Shown here in pieces: positions 62,300 to 64,000 of a stretch of 64,000 nt of DNA. Position numbers and translations under genes: made by a program. The notes below the pieces were generated by a model. It was not told the origin of the DNA. It worked only from the letters and a program-made list of their open reading frames with translations, and ran no database searches. Each line of letters opens with the position of its first letter. Positions within the stretch are counted from its first letter, which is position 1. The DNA lies in contig NW_027473368.1 of the NCBI RefSeq assembly GCF_050947335.1, positions 895,095-959,094 of the forward strand, read 5' to 3'. Origin of the DNA: Megachile rotundata. Its lineage: Eukaryota; Arthropoda; Insecta; Hymenoptera; Megachilidae.

Positions 62300-64000
62300 A
62301 ATCATAATCATACAATCACAATCATACAATCACAATCATACTATCGCATTCATACAATCACAATCATACCATCACAATCATACAATTACAATCATACAAT
62401 CACAATCATACAATCACAATCATAAGATAACAATCATACAATCACAATCACACAATTACAATCATACAATCACAATCATACAATCACAATCATACAATCG
62501 CAAGCATACAATCACAATCATACAATCATAATCATACAATCACAATCATACAATCCCAATCATACAATTACAATCTCCCAAATACAATCATACAATCACA
62601 ATCATACACTCACAATCATTCAATCACAATCATACAATCACAATCATACCATCACAATCATACAATTACTACTATACAATCACAATCATACAAATACCAT
62701 CTTACAATCACAATCATACAATCACAATCATACAATCACAATCATACAATCACAATCATACAATCAAAATCATACAATCACAATCATACAATCACAATCG
62801 TGCAATCACAATCATACAATCGCAATCATACAATCGCAATCATACAATCACAATCATACAATCACAATCATACAATCACAATCATACAATCACAATCATA
62901 CAATCACAACCATACAATCATAATCACACAATCACAATCATACAATCATAATCATACAATCACAATCATACAATCACAATCATACAATCACAATCATACA
63001 ATCACAATCATACAATCACAATCATACAATCGCAATCATACAATTACTATCTCCAAAATACAATATCCCAAATAAAATCATACAATCAGAATCATACAAT
63101 CACAATCATACAATCACAGTCATACAATCACAATCTTACAATCACAATCATACTATCACAATCACACAATCACAATCATACCATCACAATCATACAATCA
63201 CAACCATACAATCATAATCACACAATCACAATCATACAATCATAATCATACAATCACAATCATACAATCGCAATCATACAATCGCAATCATACAATCACA
63301 ATCATACAATCACAATCATACAATCATAATCATACAATCACAATCATACAATCACAATCATACAATCGCAAGCATACAATCACAATCATACAATCATAAT
63401 CATACAATCACAATCATATAATCCCAATCATACAATTACAATCTCCCAAATACAATCATACAATCACAATCATACACTCACAATCATTCAATCACAATCA
63501 TACAATCACAATCATACCATCACAATCATACAATTACTACTATACAATCACAATCATACAAATACCATCTTACAATCACAATCATACAATCACAATCATA
63601 CAATCACAATCATACAATCAAAATCATACAATCACAATCATACAATCACAATCGTGCAATCACAATCATACAATCGCAATCATACAATCGCAATCATACA
63701 ATCACAATCATACAATCACAATCATACAATCACAATCATACAATCGCAATCAAACAATCACAATCATACTACCGCAATCATACAATCACAATCATACCAT
63801 CACAATCATACAATTACAATCATACAATCACAATCATACAATCACAATCATACAATCAAAATCATACAATCGCAATCATACTATCACAATCATACAATCA
63901 TAATCAGACAATGACAATCATACAATCACAATCATACAATCACATTCATACAATCACAATCATACAATCGCAATCAAACAATCACAATCATACTACCGCA

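Larger units (their letters stand above)
1..64000 (+). repeat. 14-bp satellite array filling the window, unit CAATCACAATCATA
   Basis: Every line of the window reads as head-to-tail copies of CAATCACAATCATA or one-to-three-base variants of it, about 4,570 units in one orientation, with no inversion and no inserted unique DNA. The unit splits into a 6-mer CAATCA followed by an 8-mer CAATCATA, so it looks like a two-part derivative of a shorter repeat. Plus-strand composition of the consensus is 7 A, 4 C, 3 T and no G; by eye most 60-base lines hold only zero to five G. The array runs off both ends, so its true length is unknown. A role in heterochromatin is inference from the class of sequence; nothing here shows transcription or a function. 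I do not recognise the unit as a named satellite family. Confidence 0.98.
45666..64000. repeat. Right array domain (variant family R)
   Basis: From about 45,666 the variant set changes. Typical units are acaattacaatctccc with aaatac, tctccaaaatacaatatccc, cgcaagcatac, cataagatc, catactaccgc, cataatcatac, caatcagacaatgac, cttccagtcacgatc and tacaaataccatcttac. The catacgaagac group that dominates the left domain is missing; attactactatac survives only in front of tacaaataccatc (46.88, 52.11, 54.42, 57.42, 62.66 and 63.53 kb, with a changed copy at 55.59 kb). The basic unit and its orientation are unchanged, so this is the same satellite with a different history. Single-base indels and 6-bp expansions occur here, unlike in most of the left domain. 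Confidence 0.85.
57400..64000. repeat. ~10.5 kb higher-order period, right domain, copy 2, cut by window end
   Basis: It matches 46,860-52,330 up to about 62,880 and then continues as 53.7 kb and beyond of copy 1. The shift changes from 10,561 to 9,273, meaning 1,288 bp (92 units) are missing, and the rare aaataaaatc unit at 53,797 and 63,070 confirms the resumption. A block of 532 bp (38 units) is missing near 59.83 kb, where two flanking units are fused into caatctgacaatac. The copy runs off the right edge. Confidence 0.72.

Noticed and set aside
1..64000. Repetitive secreted, ice-binding or silk-like protein gene
   Set aside because: The translated repeat with T-I-T and N-H-N-H spacing looks protein-like, but the same peptide appears in all three frames and the DNA, not the peptide, is what is conserved. 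No signal peptide or unique end is present.
1..64000. CRISPR array
   Set aside because: There are no unique spacers between repeats. Units are directly abutting 14-mers, and no cas-like gene is present.
1..64000. Telomeric repeat
   Set aside because: The unit is not of the TTAGGG, TTTAGGG or TTAGG type, has no G-run on either strand and keeps many internal variants.
1..64000. G-quadruplex or i-motif forming satellite
   Set aside because: Despite the strand asymmetry, G and C occur almost only as single bases (at most CCC in the ctccc and catccc variants), so the runs needed for these structures are absent.
1..64000. Centromeric satellite with CENP-B box
   Set aside because: Nothing resembling the CENP-B box was seen, and a 14-bp unit is far from nucleosome length. 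A centromeric location cannot be excluded but has no support in the sequence.
1..64000. tRNA, rRNA or other structured RNA genes
   Set aside because: The G-poor periodic sequence cannot form the required stems, and no conserved RNA motif was seen on either strand.

Overview
The whole 64 kb window is one uninterrupted tandem-repeat (satellite) array. I find no gene, RNA gene, transposable element, CRISPR array or unique-sequence island. The repeat unit is 14 bp, CAATCACAATCATA on the strand given, present in about 4,570 head-to-tail copies. Both window edges lie inside the array. An array this long, with higher-order structure, points to a eukaryotic nuclear genome (constitutive heterochromatin, for example pericentromeric, subtelomeric or a sex-chromosome block). 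Nothing in the sequence identifies the lineage, and no telomere-type repeat or flanking single-copy DNA is present to place it on a chromosome.

The consensus unit has no G on the plus strand (7 A, 4 C, 3 T), so every plus-strand G marks a diverged base. Because 14 leaves remainder 2 on division by 3, all three forward frames read the same 14-residue cycle (ITIIQSQSYNHNHT) with no stop. The reverse strand carries two TGA triplets per unit and is closed in every frame. The long forward open frames (up to 495 codons) follow from this arithmetic and are not genes. The same DNA variant is read as three different peptides at different places.

Layout: a left domain (1 to about 45,665) and a right domain (about 45,666 to 64,000) use different sets of variant units and meet abruptly. 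The left domain holds strict 14-bp register for its first 43.76 kb. It is built from shuffled cassettes and nested duplications: a 9.55 kb period (5.0-14.6 kb copied at 14.6-23.5 kb, nearly identical), 1,428 bp blocks inside it, a 1.93 kb pair (24.6-28.4 kb), a 574 bp pair, a 1,302 bp pair, and a 3.81 kb pair (35.1-38.95 kb copied at 38.95-43.26 kb). Some blocks are also shared over 7 to 33 kb. The right domain has a ~10.5 kb period (46.86-57.4 kb, then 57.4 kb to the window end) and, unlike the left, contains 1-bp indels and three +6 bp expansions.

No genes act together here. The biology visible is the evolution of the array: unit slippage, in-register unequal exchange or conversion, and recent segmental duplication. 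Coordinates of duplication edges are read by eye and are good to roughly one to a few units, because homogeneous repeat blurs every breakpoint.
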